A stretch of DNA of 64,000 bases from Methylosinus sp. LW4 (GCF_000379125.1 NZ_KB900627.1:110992-174991); one strand, 5' to 3'. Shown: positions 1 to 11,361, counted from the stretch's first letter. The notes: generated by a model not told the origin, from the sequence alone. A program made the numbers and translations.

Positions 1-3000
1 GGCAAGGACACGCTGCAGGTGGAGGTTTCGGCGCAGCCGATCGCCAATCAGTTCACCTCCATCGACAAGACGGTGGAGCAGCTCATCGTCGACAATTCGG
101 CCAATGCGACGACGCCGATCGCCTGGACGCTGCTCGACACGGATCTTCAGGCGGCGACGCTTCCTTCCGGCTCGCCGGTCTCGGTGATCTCGACCGCCGG
201 CGCCGATCTGACGCGCATTCTCGGCGGCAAGACGGGAACGGACACGCTCGATGTCGTGTCGACGACCACCGCCAATGTGAATGTCACGATCGACAATAAT
301 CGCATCACGCTGCAATCGGGTCTCGTCGTGGTGACGCAGCCCGATCCGGCGAATGATTTCGATACCTATCGCAATTACGACAAGGTGCTGAATTTCGACG
401 GGCTGAGCCAGGGCGACGTCGCCTATGCGTCGAACGGGTTCCGCCTGTCGACCTCCAATGCGCTCGGCTTCATACGTTCGGACGCCATCAGCCCGGCGGC
501 GCAGGCGCGCGCGAATGACGACGTGCTCACGCTGGCGGCGGCGAAGGCGGATGGAACGCCGAATGGCGACGGCTTCACGCTCTATTCGCTCGAGCTCGCC
601 AATACGGCGGCGAGCGGAACGGCGGTCGTCGTGTTGATCGGCCATACGATCGGCGGACAGACGGTGAGCGCCGAGCTCAGCCTCGTCGCCGGCGCCGGCT
701 TCCAGCGTTTCGATACCTCGCTGGCGAGCTTCTATGGTCTCGACAAAGTGACTTTGAAGGCGAAGGACGCCTCGACGCCCTTCGGCTCGATCCTCGTCGA
801 CAATATTGTCGCGGTGGACGATCTGCCCAACGCCGCCGCGACCGTCGCGCCGGCGACTGTGCCGACCTATATGTTCTCGAGCGATTTCTCGATCGACACG
901 ACGGTCTATTCGGGCCAGTGGGTCTGGATCAATTCCGGCAAGATCGCCGTCAATTACAACAATGGCGGAACGGCGATCGACGACACGCTCGATTTCACCA
1001 ATGGCGGCTGGTGGTATCTCGGCTACAGCCAATCGGGCTTCTCCATCACTGCCGATCAGGGCGCGACAGGCTCCAACAATGGCATGGTGTCGCTGAATTT
1101 CGCCGGCGACCTCAGCCTGCCCGCCAATCGCAAAGTGTCCGCTGCGGGCGCGAATGTTCTGTCGTTCAATGTCGCCAACAACGTCCAGCTCGCCGATAGC
1201 GTCACCTTCGATCTCTCCGCGCATAATCAGACCGCGGGCGCCGGCGGCGGCGTGGCGGGCGGCTCCGGCGGCGCGGGTTCTGGCGCGGTCGGCGGCTATG
1301 GCGGCGGCGGCGGCTCCAATGGCAGCCTTCCGTCCGACTTCACCTTCCAGGGAACGACCGCCGCGGGACAGGGCGTCGGCGGTCCCTATGGCACGGGCGA
1401 CAATCACGGAGGCAGCGGCGGCTATGGCTCCCCGAGCTATTACGGCGGCGGCGGCGGTGGCGGCGGCGGCGGCGGCGGCTACCAGGATTTCGGCCGCGGC
1501 GGCGGCATAGGCGGCGATGGCGGCTGGGGCTATTACGGCGCCTCGGGCGTCGGCGGCGGCGGCGGCGGACTCGGCGTCGGCAATCAATCCAATGGTTCGG
1601 CGGGCGTGGGCGGCTATGCGGGCTATGCCGGCTACGGCGGCTATGGCGGCGGGGGCGCTTATGGCGCCTATGACATCGTCAATGGCAACCGTCTGCGCGA
1701 CGGCGACGGCTATGACGGCCAGGGTGGCGGAACCGGCGGGACGGGCGGAACCGGCGGCGACGGCGTCGGCGGCGCCAATTCGGCGACCGGCCTCGCTATA
1801 TCCGGCGGCATGGGTGGCGGTGGCGGCGGCGGCGGTGGCGGCGGCGGCTCGGGCGGCGGCGGCGGCGGTGGCGGCGGCGGCAATGGCCGTCACTGGACGA
1901 GCGGCTTCCTCGGCCTCACCGATAATTACATCGGCGGCGGCGGCGGCGATGGCGGCGGCGGCGGCGGAGTCGGCGGCAATGGCGCAGCGGGCGGCCTGGG
2001 CGGCGCCGGCGGCGGCGCTTTCCAGCTGGTGGCGCAAGGTCAAATTCGCGTCGGCAATAGCGACGCTTTCGCCGCACTAGGCGGCGCGGGCTCGACCGGC
2101 GGCGGTGGGCAGAACCCCGATCCGAATTACGGGCCGACTTCGAGCGGCGGCGGCGGCGGCGACGCGTCCGACGCCCATCACGGCGGCAATGGCGGCGCCG
2201 GCGGCGCCGGCGGCCCGGGCGGCGACGGCGGCGATGGCGCGGGCGGAGCCGGCGGCGCGATCAAGCTCTATGCGACGGATCTCGCCAATGGCGGCGCGAC
2301 GTTGAAGACCTCCGTCACGACCTCCGGCGGCGTCGGCGGCGGAACCGCGCCCAAGGGCGGCGAGGGACGCTTCATTCTGGGCAGCAACACCTCGCTCACC
2401 TTCTCGAGCGGCGGCGCCGTCTCCGGCAATGGCGGCCAGACCGCTTTCGCCGCGACCGATCCGAGCGTCGAGCATTTCAGCGGCCCGCGCCTCGCGAACA
2501 GCTATATCGCTGGCGCTCCGCTCACTCCGACCATCGTCGGCCTCGCCGGCGGCGCGGATATTTACGGCGTCGTCTCCGGGCTCGACGCCGCCTCGATCGA
2601 CTTCGACACCACCACGCCGCAGCTCGATCACGCGCCTTCGGACGCGCTGCTCGCGGTCATGCTGCTCGACAAGGGCGTCGGCGCGCTGAACCAGGATTAC
2701 ACGGGCTTCGACGTGCTGCTCGTCGCCAATGTGTCGACGATCAACATCGCCAATCCGACGCTCAGCCTCGATGGCGCGGCGGCGCAAGCGTTGAAGACGC
2801 ATGGCGTCGGCGCCGATCAGGCGCTGACGAGCCTCCCTCCGGGGCAGGTGTGGGAGATGCTCGTGCCCGAGGGCGGCGCGCATAATCACACCTTTGCCGC
2901 CTCGATCGGCGTGAACGCCGCGGGCGCAACCACGCTCACCGGCAACACGCTGTCGCTCAGCGGCAATGTCCAATATCTCTCGATCGCGCGGCCGTCGGCG

Positions 3001-6000
3001 CCGACCGTCGCGCAGCTCACCGGCTTCGACGCCATTGCGGCCGATCCGGGCGCGAACCACATCTTCGGCGTCTCCACCGCGACGAACTCTCTCGTCGTCG
3101 TGAATGCGGATGACGGATCGCAGCGTCAATTGTTCAAGGAGGCGCAGAACGGCGTCTCCGGCCTCACGAGCGTCTCCAATGTGCTCGTCACGGGAACCGA
3201 CGGTTTCGTCGTCACGGAGAGCGCGACGACCGGCAGGCTCGCGACATTCAAGCTCGCCTCGGCGACCGGCGATCTTTCCTTCGCGCAATCGCAATCGGAT
3301 GGCGGCGCCTATTACGACTCGATGCGCTATGACGCAGGCTCACATGTGCTGACGACGACGGGCGCGGCCGGCCAGCGCAGCTATTCGCTGAACACGGCGA
3401 CCGGCGCGCTCACTCTGCTCTCGACCCAGTCCGGCGCGAGCAACGCCGCGACGGAAACGATCGCGCAGAATGGCTTCGTCTATTCGGTGAACGCTACGAC
3501 CGGCAGCCTCACCGCTTCCAACGCGACGACCGGCGCCGCGCAGACGCTTTCCGGCGCCGCCAATGGACTCGTCGGCGCCTCCGATGTGGCGGCGAGCCCG
3601 GACGGCGGCTTCGTCTATGTGACGAGCCAGAGCGGCAATACGCTCTCTGTCTTCCAGGTCACGAATTCCAAGACGCAGCCGCTCGTCTTCGTCGAGACTC
3701 TGCGCAATGGCGCCAATGGCGTGCGCGGGCTCGACGCGCCGACCGATGTCGCCGTCACCGCCGATGGCCAATATGTGCTGGTGACGGCGCGCGGAGCCAA
3801 TGACATCGCCGTGTTCCAGCGCGACCAGCAGACGGGCGAGCTCGGCTTCGTCCAAGTCGTGCGCGACGCCGTGGGCGGCGTGCGCGGCCTGCTGACGCCG
3901 ACCTCGCTGATCCTTGGGCCGCAGAACGGCTCCTCGCTCACCGCCTATGTCAGCAGCCTCGGCTCGGCGACGCAGCAGGGCGGTCTCGCGACATTCAATG
4001 TCGATCTCTCGCCCAAGGCGCCGCCGATCGCCTTCACGACGGAGCACACGGATATAGAGTCGATCGGCGTCACGACGGGCGTCGGCGACGACACTGTGTC
4101 GCTCGTCTCCGCGCCGCCGGCGATCGTCACGGCGACCAAGGTGAATACGGGCGACGGCTCCGATCATGTCGTCGTCGCCGATTATCGCGGCGCGACCAGC
4201 GTCGATCTCGGCGCCGGCGCGGACAGTCTCGATCTGCGCGTCGTCAACGCCAAGACGGCGGCCGACACGCTCGCCATTCATGGCGGAGCGGGCGCCGATA
4301 CGATCGATGTGCAGAACACGGGCGCAGGCGCGACGACGACGATCGACGGCGACGCCGGCTCCGATGCGATCACCATCGAGAAGGTGGGCGCCGCGGCGCA
4401 TACGACCGTCTCCGGCGACGCCGATGCGGATATTGTGCGCATCTCGCTTCCCAATCTGCCGTCCGATGCGGTGACGACGCTGCACGGCGACGCGCCGGGC
4501 GTCGCGCCCGGCGACACGCTGATCGTCGATCCGCAGGATCCGAACGCCTCCATCCTCGTCGGCGGCGTCGCCGGCCTGCCGATCCCGCAGACCAATGGCT
4601 CGATCAGCCTCGCCGGCAAGGGCGCGGTCGCCTATGACACTTTCGAGGGTTTGACGGTTCTGTCCTCGCCGATCGTCTCCTTCTCCGCGCCGAGCTATTC
4701 GACCTCGGAAGGTTCCAGCGTGACTCTCACCGCCAATGTTCAGGCGTTGGGCTCCACCAATTCGTTGTCCGGCCCGGTCGTCTTCGACATAGACGGCGAT
4801 GGACAATTCGGCGAAGTGACGGGAACCGCGCTCGGCGGCGGCGTCTATCGCGTGACGCTGCCTTGGGATCGCCTCGTCGATCTCGGCCTCGCCGACAATG
4901 GCCTCTATACGATCGCGGTGCGCGCGACCAATTCCGACGGGCTCTCCACCACGGCGGTGTCGAAAATCCAGATCGCCGATACGCCGCCGGCGGTCGCCGT
5001 CACCGGCGCCTCGCATGCGGCGACGGTCGGAACGCCCTTCACCATCGGCTTCACGGCGACCGATGCTTCGCCGATCGATCGCGTGCTCGAATGGCGCGTC
5101 GATTGGGGCGATGGTTCCGCTGTCGAGACCTTCGGCGCCGACGCCACACAGGCGAGCCATGTCTATGTCGCGCCGGGAAATGTCGCGATCCGCGCCACGG
5201 CGCTGGACAAGGACACGCGCCCGACGGGAGCGACCTCCGCCGCCTATGCGGTGACGGTCGGTCTCACGGCGAATAATATCGATACGGGCGGCCCCTATCG
5301 CATCGCGGAGGGCCAGTCGCTCACGCTGACCGCGCAAGCGACCGGCGCGCCGCTCTCCTATGGTTGGGACATCAATAATGATGGGACGATCGACAAGAGT
5401 GGCGCGACGGCGAGCTTCTCCTGGAGCGAGCTGATTGCGCTCGGCGTCAATGACAGCGGCGTCTATTCCACGCCGCATGTGATCGTCGGCTATGCGACGA
5501 TCGGCTCGGCGACTCCGACGACGATCTCCAAGGCGGTCGGCGTGACGGTGGACAATGCGCCGCCGAGTTTCGTCTCCTTCGGCAATAGCGGCCCGGTGAG
5601 CGAAGGCGCGGCCTCCGCGACGGTGACATTCTCCGGCGTGACCGATCCGTCGCCGGTGGACGCGGCGTCGCTGACCTATCGCTATGACTTCGACAATAAT
5701 GGAACCTTCGATCTCGTGCAGGGCGCGGGGCCGGCGACGGTTCCCGGCCAATATTTGCGGCAGAGCGGCGCGCTGCTCGTTCACGGCCAGATCGTCGACA
5801 AGGACGGCGGCGTCGCCGACGCCTATACGACGATCGCCATCAATGAGGTCGCGCCGACGCTGACCGTCGCGGGCGCCGCAACGGCGGACGAAGGCGCGAT
5901 ATACAGCCTGTCGCTGTCCGCGACCGATCCGGGCGCCGACAAGATCAAATGGTGGGATGTGAATTGGGGCGATGGCGCGCAGGATCACATTCTGATCGAT

Positions 6001-9000
6001 GCCGCCGCCGCCGATGGCGATGTCGTCGCCACGCATAGCTATGCGGATAATGGCGCCTATACGATAAAGACCGGCGCGACCGACAATGACGGCTCTTATG
6101 TCGCCGCCGACAAAATCGTGACCGTGCTCAATGTGGCGCCCACGCTGCAGACTGTCGCCGTCACGCCGGCCGCGGGACCGGGACCGGCGGAGATCGCCGA
6201 GAACGCGTTCGCGCGATTGAGCGGCCGCATCGTCGATCCGGGCGCGCTCGACAGCTTCCGGCTCAATGTCGCCTGGGGCGACGGGCAGAGCGAGATCGTC
6301 GATCTCACGGCCGGCGCGCTCAATTTCGACGTCGCCCATCGCTATGTTCAGGACTGCGTCTACACGATCACGACCAATATCGTCGACAAGGATCAAGGCG
6401 CGAGCGCGCCGACGGTTCTCAGCCTGAAGGTCGATAATGTCGCGCCCGTCGCCGGCGCTCTGAGCGTGGTTCCGAGCGCGTCTCGAGAGGGCTCGTCGGT
6501 CACTGTCTCCGGCGTCTACACAGACGCCGGCCCGCTCGATCTGCATAGCGTCGCGATCGACTGGGGCGACGGCTCCACATCCACGAGCGTGGGAGCCGGC
6601 GCGACGATCGCCGTCGATGCGGTCAATCGCGCCTATGCCGCGAGCCATGTCTATCTCGACAATCCGGCCGGCGGCTCCGATTACACGATCTCCGCCATTG
6701 TGACCGACGACGCCGGGGCCAAGAGCAATGTCTCGACGGCGAGCGTCATCGTGACCAATGCGGCGCCGATCATTTCCGATCTCACGTTGAACGGCGTCGG
6801 CGCCAAGAAGCAGACGATCGGCGGCGCGCTCGCCTCCACTCTGACCATAGACGAGAATGGGACGGTGACGCTGCTCGGCCATTTCACCGACGCCGGCGCG
6901 CTGGACACGCATTCCGGCTCTGTGGTCTGGGGCGACGGCGGCGCCTCCGCGCTGACCATAGACGAGGCGAGCCATACATTCACCGCGACGCATCGCTATC
7001 TCGACGACAATCCGACGGGAACCGCGGCCGATGATTATCGCATCGATCTGACGCTTTCCGACAAGGATGGCGCCTCGGCGACGATCAGCGCGGCGGTCAC
7101 TGTGGCGAATGTCGCGCCGGTCTTCGCCACCTTCACCAATAATGCGGCGGAAGTCGGCAATGTGCTGCCGGGCGAGCCGGTCGTGCTCACGGGCGTCTTC
7201 GCCGATCCGGGAACGCTGGACAGCTATACGCTCATCGTCGATTGGGGCGATGGGACAGCGGCGGAGACCATCGCCTACGCCGCCGGAACGCGCGACTTCC
7301 AGCTGACGCATAATTATCGCGATCCGGGCTTCTGGACGATCTCGGCGCGCCTCGCCGACGATGATCTTGGCGTCGCCACCGCGACCACCGAGGCGCGGCT
7401 CACCGGCGTCGCTCTGCTCGACGGCGTGCTGCGCATCGCCGGAACGCCGCAGGACGACACGGTGATCGTGCGCAAGCCGCTGGAGCCCGTCGCCTATTGG
7501 AATTTCAACGAGACCAGCGGAACCGCCGTCGCCGACAGCGCCGGAACGCCGCAGAATGGAACGCTCTACACGGATCGCGCGCCGGATCGCGCCGACGCTG
7601 GCCCGTCTGCGGCTTTCGCGCCCTTCGGCGCGGCCAATTCGATCGAGTTCCACGACGACACTAAGGAATATGTCGCCGTCGCCGACGATCCGGTCTTCAA
7701 TCTCGCGAGCGGCGCGGTGCAGCTCTGGTTCGACGCCAATGACACGGGTCGCGGCTGGTGCGACACGCAGGTCCTCTTCTCCAAGAACAAGAGCGGGACG
7801 GGCGCCGGCCAGCTGACCATCGGCGTCGATGAGGGGACCTTGTTCGCCGAGCTCGAGGGCGTCGATGCGACCGGGCGGCTCACCGTCTTCCGTGTGGAAG
7901 GCGGCGACAATGTCTCTTGCGGCGATTGGCATAATGTCGCCTTCACCTTCGGCGAAGCCGGCATGAAGCTCTATCTCGACGGCGCGCTCGTCGGCGAGAA
8001 CGCCTATACGGGCGGATTGCAGGGCAATCATGAGGCGATCGTCATCGGCGGCTCCAACGCCGACAATCGCAACACGTCCGGCAATCTCTCCAAGCTGACG
8101 ATCAGCGATTCCTTCTCCGGCCATATCGACGAGGTTTCCGTCTATGGCCGCCAGCTGAGCGATCAGCAGGTTCAGGATGTGATGCAGAAGGGCGCGCGCG
8201 GCGCCAATGATCCCAATGGCGCGACGATCGAGGTCTATGCGAGCTTCCTGCCGATCATCGGGCAGAATGTCATCAAGACGTTCAACGCCGCCGATGTGAA
8301 GTCCATCGTCATCGCCACGGGCGGAGGAAACGACATTGTGACTGTCGACGCGAGCGTCGATGCGCCGCTGACGGTGAAGGCCGGCGACGGCAATGACACG
8401 GTTCGGGCGGGCTCGGGGCCGTCGGTGCTGCTCGGCGGCCTCGGCGACGACACGCTGATCGGCGGCTCCGCCAATGACGTCATTCTCGGCGGCGACGGCG
8501 CCGATTACATCGTCGGCGGCGGCGGGAACGATCTCATCGACGGCGGCGACGGCATAGACACGGTCTCTATGCCGATCGTGCAGCCGACCGCTTATTGGTC
8601 CTTCGACAAGGTGGTGAATGGCGTCGTCGCCGACTCGGTCGGAACGCCGCAGAACGGGACCTTCTACGGCGCGTCGCTGCACGGATCGGACGACGGCGCG
8701 GCGACAGCGGACAATGTGTCCTATGACGCCGGCGCCAATGCGAGCTTCAATGGCGATGCGCGCCGATATGTGGTCGTCGCCGACGATGCGGCGCTCCATT
8801 CGGCGAATGGGACGATCGCCTTCCTGTTCGACGCCGGCGAGGACGGACGCAGAAGCGATCAGGTGCTGTTCGCGAAGGACGGCTATGGCAATAATGCGGG
8901 CGATCTCACCATCGGAATCGCCGATGGCCGCGTCTATGCGCGGCTCGAGACCGGAACGACGTCCTATACGGTGACGAGCTGCGACGACATCGGCTGCGGC

Positions 9001-11244
9001 TGGAGGCAGCTGGCCTTCAGCTTCGGCGCCGATGGCATGAAGCTCTATCTCGATGGCGCGCTCGTCGACGCCAATTCCTACAGCGGCGGCCTCGTGAACA
9101 ATCACCAGGCGATCGTGATCGGCGCCTCGGACGAAACCAACAAGAGTCAGAGCGGCGATCTCTCCAAGCTGACGATCAGCAAGGCGTTCCGCGGCTCCAT
9201 CGATGAGGTGGCGGTGTTCGGCCAGGCGCTGAACGGCGATCAGATCCGCCGTCTCACAGTGTCCGGCCCGCGGCTGGCGAGCGCCGGCCCCGGCCTTACC
9301 GGCGCGCTGTCGGATTATCAGCTGTCCTTCGTCGGCGGCGCGCTGCAGGTGGCGGATACCCGTCCGGCGCTGCCGCAAGGCGTCGCCTATTGGTCGCTCA
9401 ATGAGGCGCGTGGTTCTACGACATTGGCGGACAGCGCCGGCGTCGCCCAGAACGCCACTTTCGTGACGAAGCTCGCCAATGATCTCGGCAACGCCGGCCC
9501 CTCCGCCAGCGTGGCGCCCTTCGGGGCCGGGACCTCGGCGGCCTTCCACAAGGATCCGCGCGGCTATATAGCGGTCGCCAATTCCGACGATTTCGCGCTC
9601 GACAATGGCGCGATCCAGCTCTGGTTCGACGCGAGCGGAACGTCGGGAACGCAGACCTTGTTCTCGAAGGACGGCCAGCGCGCCGAGGACGGGCTCACCA
9701 TCAGCCTCGTCGGGCAGCGTCTCGAGGCGTCGCTCGACGGACATGTCGTCGATACGCTCAATATCGTGTCGGCCGGCTCGTGGAACCAGCTCGCCTTCAC
9801 CTTCGGCCAAGGCGGGATGAAGCTCTATCTCAATGGCGTGCTCGTCGGCGAGGATTCCTATTCCGGCGGCATCGCCGGCAATCATGAGGCGATCGTGATC
9901 GGCGGCTCCAATGCGAGCAATGCCGACGCCTCGGGCGATCTCGCCAAGCAGCGCGTCGCCAACGCCTTCGGCGGGCTCATCGACGAGGTGGCGATCTTCA
10001 GCGGCTCCGTCGATCAGGCCTTCGTGCGCCGGCTGATGAAGGAGGGCGCGCAAAAGCTGATCGCCGAAGGGGCCGCCGGTCCCACTATCGACGGCACGGA
10101 CCAGCTCGAAGGCGTCGAGCGTCTCGTCTTCGGCGATGGAACGTCGGCCTATGTGCTCGGCGGCGCCAACCCTTCGACGCTGAGCGCGGCGGATGTGCAG
10201 GCGCTCGCCGGCAATGGCCAGCTCGTCGTGCTCGGCGACGGCGCCCAGCCGCTGCATCTCTCCGGCGCCTGGGGCGATATCGGCCAGCGCGCCATCGGCA
10301 ATGTCGTCTACGACGTCTACCATAGCAATGGCGCGCAGCTGCTGGTGCAGTCCGGCGTGCAGGTGACGGCCGATCAGCAATTGCTGACGCCGATCGCCTA
10401 TTGGACCTTCGATGGCGCCGGCTCCACTGTCGCGGACAGCGCCGGCGCCGCGCAGAACGGCGTGTTCTACGCCAATGGCCAGCCCGATCGCGACGACGCC
10501 GGCCCATCGACGACGATCGCGCCCTTCGGCGCGGGAACGTCGGCGGATTTCCACGACTCGAGCCGCGAATATGTGGCCGTCGCCAATGATCCGGCCTTCG
10601 CTGTCGCCAATGGCGCGATCACGCTTTGGTTCGACGCGCGCTCGACCTTCGGACAGCAGACGCTGTTCGCCAAGGACGGCGCCGGCCTCGGCGGCGGATT
10701 GACGATCGGCCTCGACGGCAATCATCTCGTCGTGCAAATGGAAGGGCCGAGTGGCGTCTACTCGATCCGCTCGTCGGCGACGGTCGCCGCCGGCTCGTGG
10801 CGCAATGTCGCTTTCACCTTCGGCGTCGGCGGCATGAAGCTCTATCTCGATGGCGCGCTCGTCGGCTCCAACGCCTACGCCGGCGGTCTGACCGCGAACC
10901 AGTCCGCGATCGTGATCGGCGGCTCCGACGAAACCGCTGTCGGCGGGGCGAGCGATCTCTCCAAGCTGAAGATCACCAAGTCCTTCGATGGCCATATCGA
11001 TGAGGTCGCCTTCTTCGGGCAGACGCTCTCCGCCAATCAAATCCAGCAGGCCGCCGTCGCCGGCGCCTTCGGAGTGGCGAGCACGGATGTTCCGATCCAG
11101 TTCGTTCCGCCGCCGACGCCTGCGCCGGCTCCCCATTGCGCCGATCTCGACGATTGGCTGTGGGCCGAAGCCGAGCACAAGCGCGATCACACCGATCACG
11201 GCGGCCATTCGCTGCCGGGCGATGGCTGGCGCTTCGAATGGTAG
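1..11244 (+). CDS. Giant multidomain surface/secreted protein, 5'-truncated by window edge
   Basis: The frame is open from base 1, so the real start lies upstream; more than 3,745 codons are visible. Counting residues from base 19, a glycine-rich stretch occupies about 407-770 (GGxGG runs). A lactonase-like beta-propeller follows at about 990-1330. PKD/Ig-like repeats with the VDWGDG signature lie at about 1660-2460. Four LamG/concanavalin-like domains (each with AYW, SxExHD-type and MKLYLDGALV segments) lie near 2488-2725, 2855-3078, 3121-3348 and 3458-3681, with RTX-like GGxGxDxx repeats between the first two (2785-2848). The tail is rich in His, Asp and Pro and ends in RFEW. This is the build of a giant adhesin. 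Genes for export proteins follow directly, so I infer it is their cargo. A 5' signal cannot be judged here. Confidence 0.9.
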   Translation, partial: GKDTLQVEVSAQPIANQFTSIDKTVEQLIVDNSANATTPIAWTLLDTDLQAATLPSGSPVSVISTAGADLTRILGGKTGTDTLDVVSTTTANVNVTIDNNRITLQSGLVVVTQPDPANDFDTYRNYDKVLNFDGLSQGDVAYASNGFRLSTSNALGFIRSDAISPAAQARANDDVLTLAAAKADGTPNGDGFTLYSLELANTAASGTAVVVLIGHTIGGQTVSAELSLVAGAGFQRFDTSLASFYGLDKVTLKAKDASTPFGSILVDNIVAVDDLPNAAATVAPATVPTYMFSSDFSIDTTVYSGQWVWINSGKIAVNYNNGGTAIDDTLDFTNGGWWYLGYSQSGFSITADQGATGSNNGMVSLNFAGDLSLPANRKVSAAGANVLSFNVANNVQLADSVTFDLSAHNQTAGAGGGVAGGSGGAGSGAVGGYGGGGGSNGSLPSDFTFQGTTAAGQGVGGPYGTGDNHGGSGGYGSPSYYGGGGGGGGGGGGYQDFGRGGGIGGDGGWGYYGASGVGGGGGGLGVGNQSNGSAGVGGYAGYAGYGGYGGGGAYGAYDIVNGNRLRDGDGYDGQGGGTGGTGGTGGDGVGGANSATGLAISGGMGGGGGGGGGGGGSGGGGGGGGGGNGRHWTSGFLGLTDNYIGGGGGDGGGGGGVGGNGAAGGLGGAGGGAFQLVAQGQIRVGNSDAFAALGGAGSTGGGGQNPDPNYGPTSSGGGGGDASDAHHGGNGGAGGAGGPGGDGGDGAGGAGGAIKLYATDLANGGATLKTSVTTSGGVGGGTAPKGGEGRFILGSNTSLTFSSGGAVSGNGGQTAFAATDPSVEHFSGPRLANSYIAGAPLTPTIVGLAGGADIYGVVSGLDAASIDFDTTTPQLDHAPSDALLAVMLLDKGVGALNQDYTGFDVLLVANVSTINIANPTLSLDGAAAQALKTHGVGADQALTSLPPGQVWEMLVPEGGAHNHTFAASIGVNAAGATTLTGNTLSLSGNVQYLSIARPSAPTVAQLTGFDAIAADPGANHIFGVSTATNSLVVVNADDGSQRQLFKEAQNGVSGLTSVSNVLVTGTDGFVVTESATTGRLATFKLASATGDLSFAQSQSDGGAYYDSMRYDAGSHVLTTTGAAGQRSYSLNTATGALTLLSTQSGASNAATETIAQNGFVYSVNATTGSLTASNATTGAAQTLSGAANGLVGASDVAASPDGGFVYVTSQSGNTLSVFQVTNSKTQPLVFVETLRNGANGVRGLDAPTDVAVTADGQYVLVTARGANDIAVFQRDQQTGELGFVQVVRDAVGGVRGLLTPTSLILGPQNGSSLTAYVSSLGSATQQGGLATFNVDLSPKAPPIAFTTEHTDIESIGVTTGVGDDTVSLVSAPPAIVTATKVNTGDGSDHVVVADYRGATSVDLGAGADSLDLRVVNAKTAADTLAIHGGAGADTIDVQNTGAGATTTIDGDAGSDAITIEKVGAAAHTTVSGDADADIVRISLPNLPSDAVTTLHGDAPGVAPGDTLIVDPQDPNASILVGGVAGLPIPQTNGSISLAGKGAVAYDTFEGLTVLSSPIVSFSAPSYSTSEGSSVTLTANVQALGSTNSLSGPVVFDIDGDGQFGEVTGTALGGGVYRVTLPWDRLVDLGLADNGLYTIAVRATNSDGLSTTAVSKIQIADTPPAVAVTGASHAATVGTPFTIGFTATDASPIDRVLEWRVDWGDGSAVETFGADATQASHVYVAPGNVAIRATALDKDTRPTGATSAAYAVTVGLTANNIDTGGPYRIAEGQSLTLTAQATGAPLSYGWDINNDGTIDKSGATASFSWSELIALGVNDSGVYSTPHVIVGYATIGSATPTTISKAVGVTVDNAPPSFVSFGNSGPVSEGAASATVTFSGVTDPSPVDAASLTYRYDFDNNGTFDLVQGAGPATVPGQYLRQSGALLVHGQIVDKDGGVADAYTTIAINEVAPTLTVAGAATADEGAIYSLSLSATDPGADKIKWWDVNWGDGAQDHILIDAAAADGDVVATHSYADNGAYTIKTGATDNDGSYVAADKIVTVLNVAPTLQTVAVTPAAGPGPAEIAENAFARLSGRIVDPGALDSFRLNVAWGDGQSEIVDLTAGALNFDVAHRYVQDCVYTITTNIVDKDQGASAPTVLSLKVDNVAPVAGALSVVPSASREGSSVTVSGVYTDAGPLDLHSVAIDWGDGSTSTSVGAGATIAVDAVNRAYAASHVYLDNPAGGSDYTISAIVTDDAGAKSNVSTASVIVTNAAPIISDLTLNGVGAKKQTIGGALASTLTIDENGTVTLLGHFTDAGALDTHSGSVVWGDGGASALTIDEASHTFTATHRYLDDNPTGTAADDYRIDLTLSDKDGASATISAAVTVANVAPVFATFTNNAAEVGNVLPGEPVVLTGVFADPGTLDSYTLIVDWGDGTAAETIAYAAGTRDFQLTHNYRDPGFWTISARLADDDLGVATATTEARLTGVALLDGVLRIAGTPQDDTVIVRKPLEPVAYWNFNETSGTAVADSAGTPQNGTLYTDRAPDRADAGPSAAFAPFGAANSIEFHDDTKEYVAVADDPVFNLASGAVQLWFDANDTGRGWCDTQVLFSKNKSGTGAGQLTIGVDEGTLFAELEGVDATGRLTVFRVEGGDNVSCGDWHNVAFTFGEAGMKLYLDGALVGENAYTGGLQGNHEAIVIGGSNADNRNTSGNLSKLTISDSFSGHIDEVSVYGRQLSDQQVQDVMQKGARGANDPNGATIEVYASFLPIIGQNVIKTFNAADVKSIVIATGGGNDIVTVDASVDAPLTVKAGDGNDTVRAGSGPSVLLGGLGDDTLIGGSANDVILGGDGADYIVGGGGNDLIDGGDGIDTVSMPIVQPTAYWSFDKVVNGVVADSVGTPQNGTFYGASLHGSDDGAATADNVSYDAGANASFNGDARRYVVVADDAALHSANGTIAFLFDAGEDGRRSDQVLFAKDGYGNNAGDLTIGIADGRVYARLETGTTSYTVTSCDDIGCGWRQLAFSFGADGMKLYLDGALVDANSYSGGLVNNHQAIVIGASDETNKSQSGDLSKLTISKAFRGSIDEVAVFGQALNGDQIRRLTVSGPRLASAGPGLTGALSDYQLSFVGGALQVADTRPALPQGVAYWSLNEARGSTTLADSAGVAQNATFVTKLANDLGNAGPSASVAPFGAGTSAAFHKDPRGYIAVANSDDFALDNGAIQLWFDASGTSGTQTLFSKDGQRAEDGLTISLVGQRLEASLDGHVVDTLNIVSAGSWNQLAFTFGQGGMKLYLNGVLVGEDSYSGGIAGNHEAIVIGGSNASNADASGDLAKQRVANAFGGLIDEVAIFSGSVDQAFVRRLMKEGAQKLIAEGAAGPTIDGTDQLEGVERLVFGDGTSAYVLGGANPSTLSAADVQALAGNGQLVVLGDGAQPLHLSGAWGDIGQRAIGNVVYDVYHSNGAQLLVQSGVQVTADQQLLTPIAYWTFDGAGSTVADSAGAAQNGVFYANGQPDRDDAGPSTTIAPFGAGTSADFHDSSREYVAVANDPAFAVANGAITLWFDARSTFGQQTLFAKDGAGLGGGLTIGLDGNHLVVQMEGPSGVYSIRSSATVAAGSWRNVAFTFGVGGMKLYLDGALVGSNAYAGGLTANQSAIVIGGSDETAVGGASDLSKLKITKSFDGHIDEVAFFGQTLSANQIQQAAVAGAFGVASTDVPIQFVPPPTPAPAPHCADLDDWLWAEAEHKRDHTDHGGHSLPGDGWRFEW

Positions 11245-11361
11245 CGGCGTGGAAGGCGCGCGCGGCGTTGTAATATGTTCGTCATAGAATGATGCGAAGC
11301 GTGGCCTGCGCTTTAGATTCTTGAAGTAGAGCGTGCTCGTTTTTCAAAACGGAGTGTGGTT

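Noticed and set aside
3340..11208. A 2,622-codon open frame on the minus strand opposite the giant gene
   Set aside because: It is Arg/Gly/Ala/Asp-rich without any domain and mirrors the codon bias of the plus-strand gene. Long antisense frames are common in GC-rich coding DNA.
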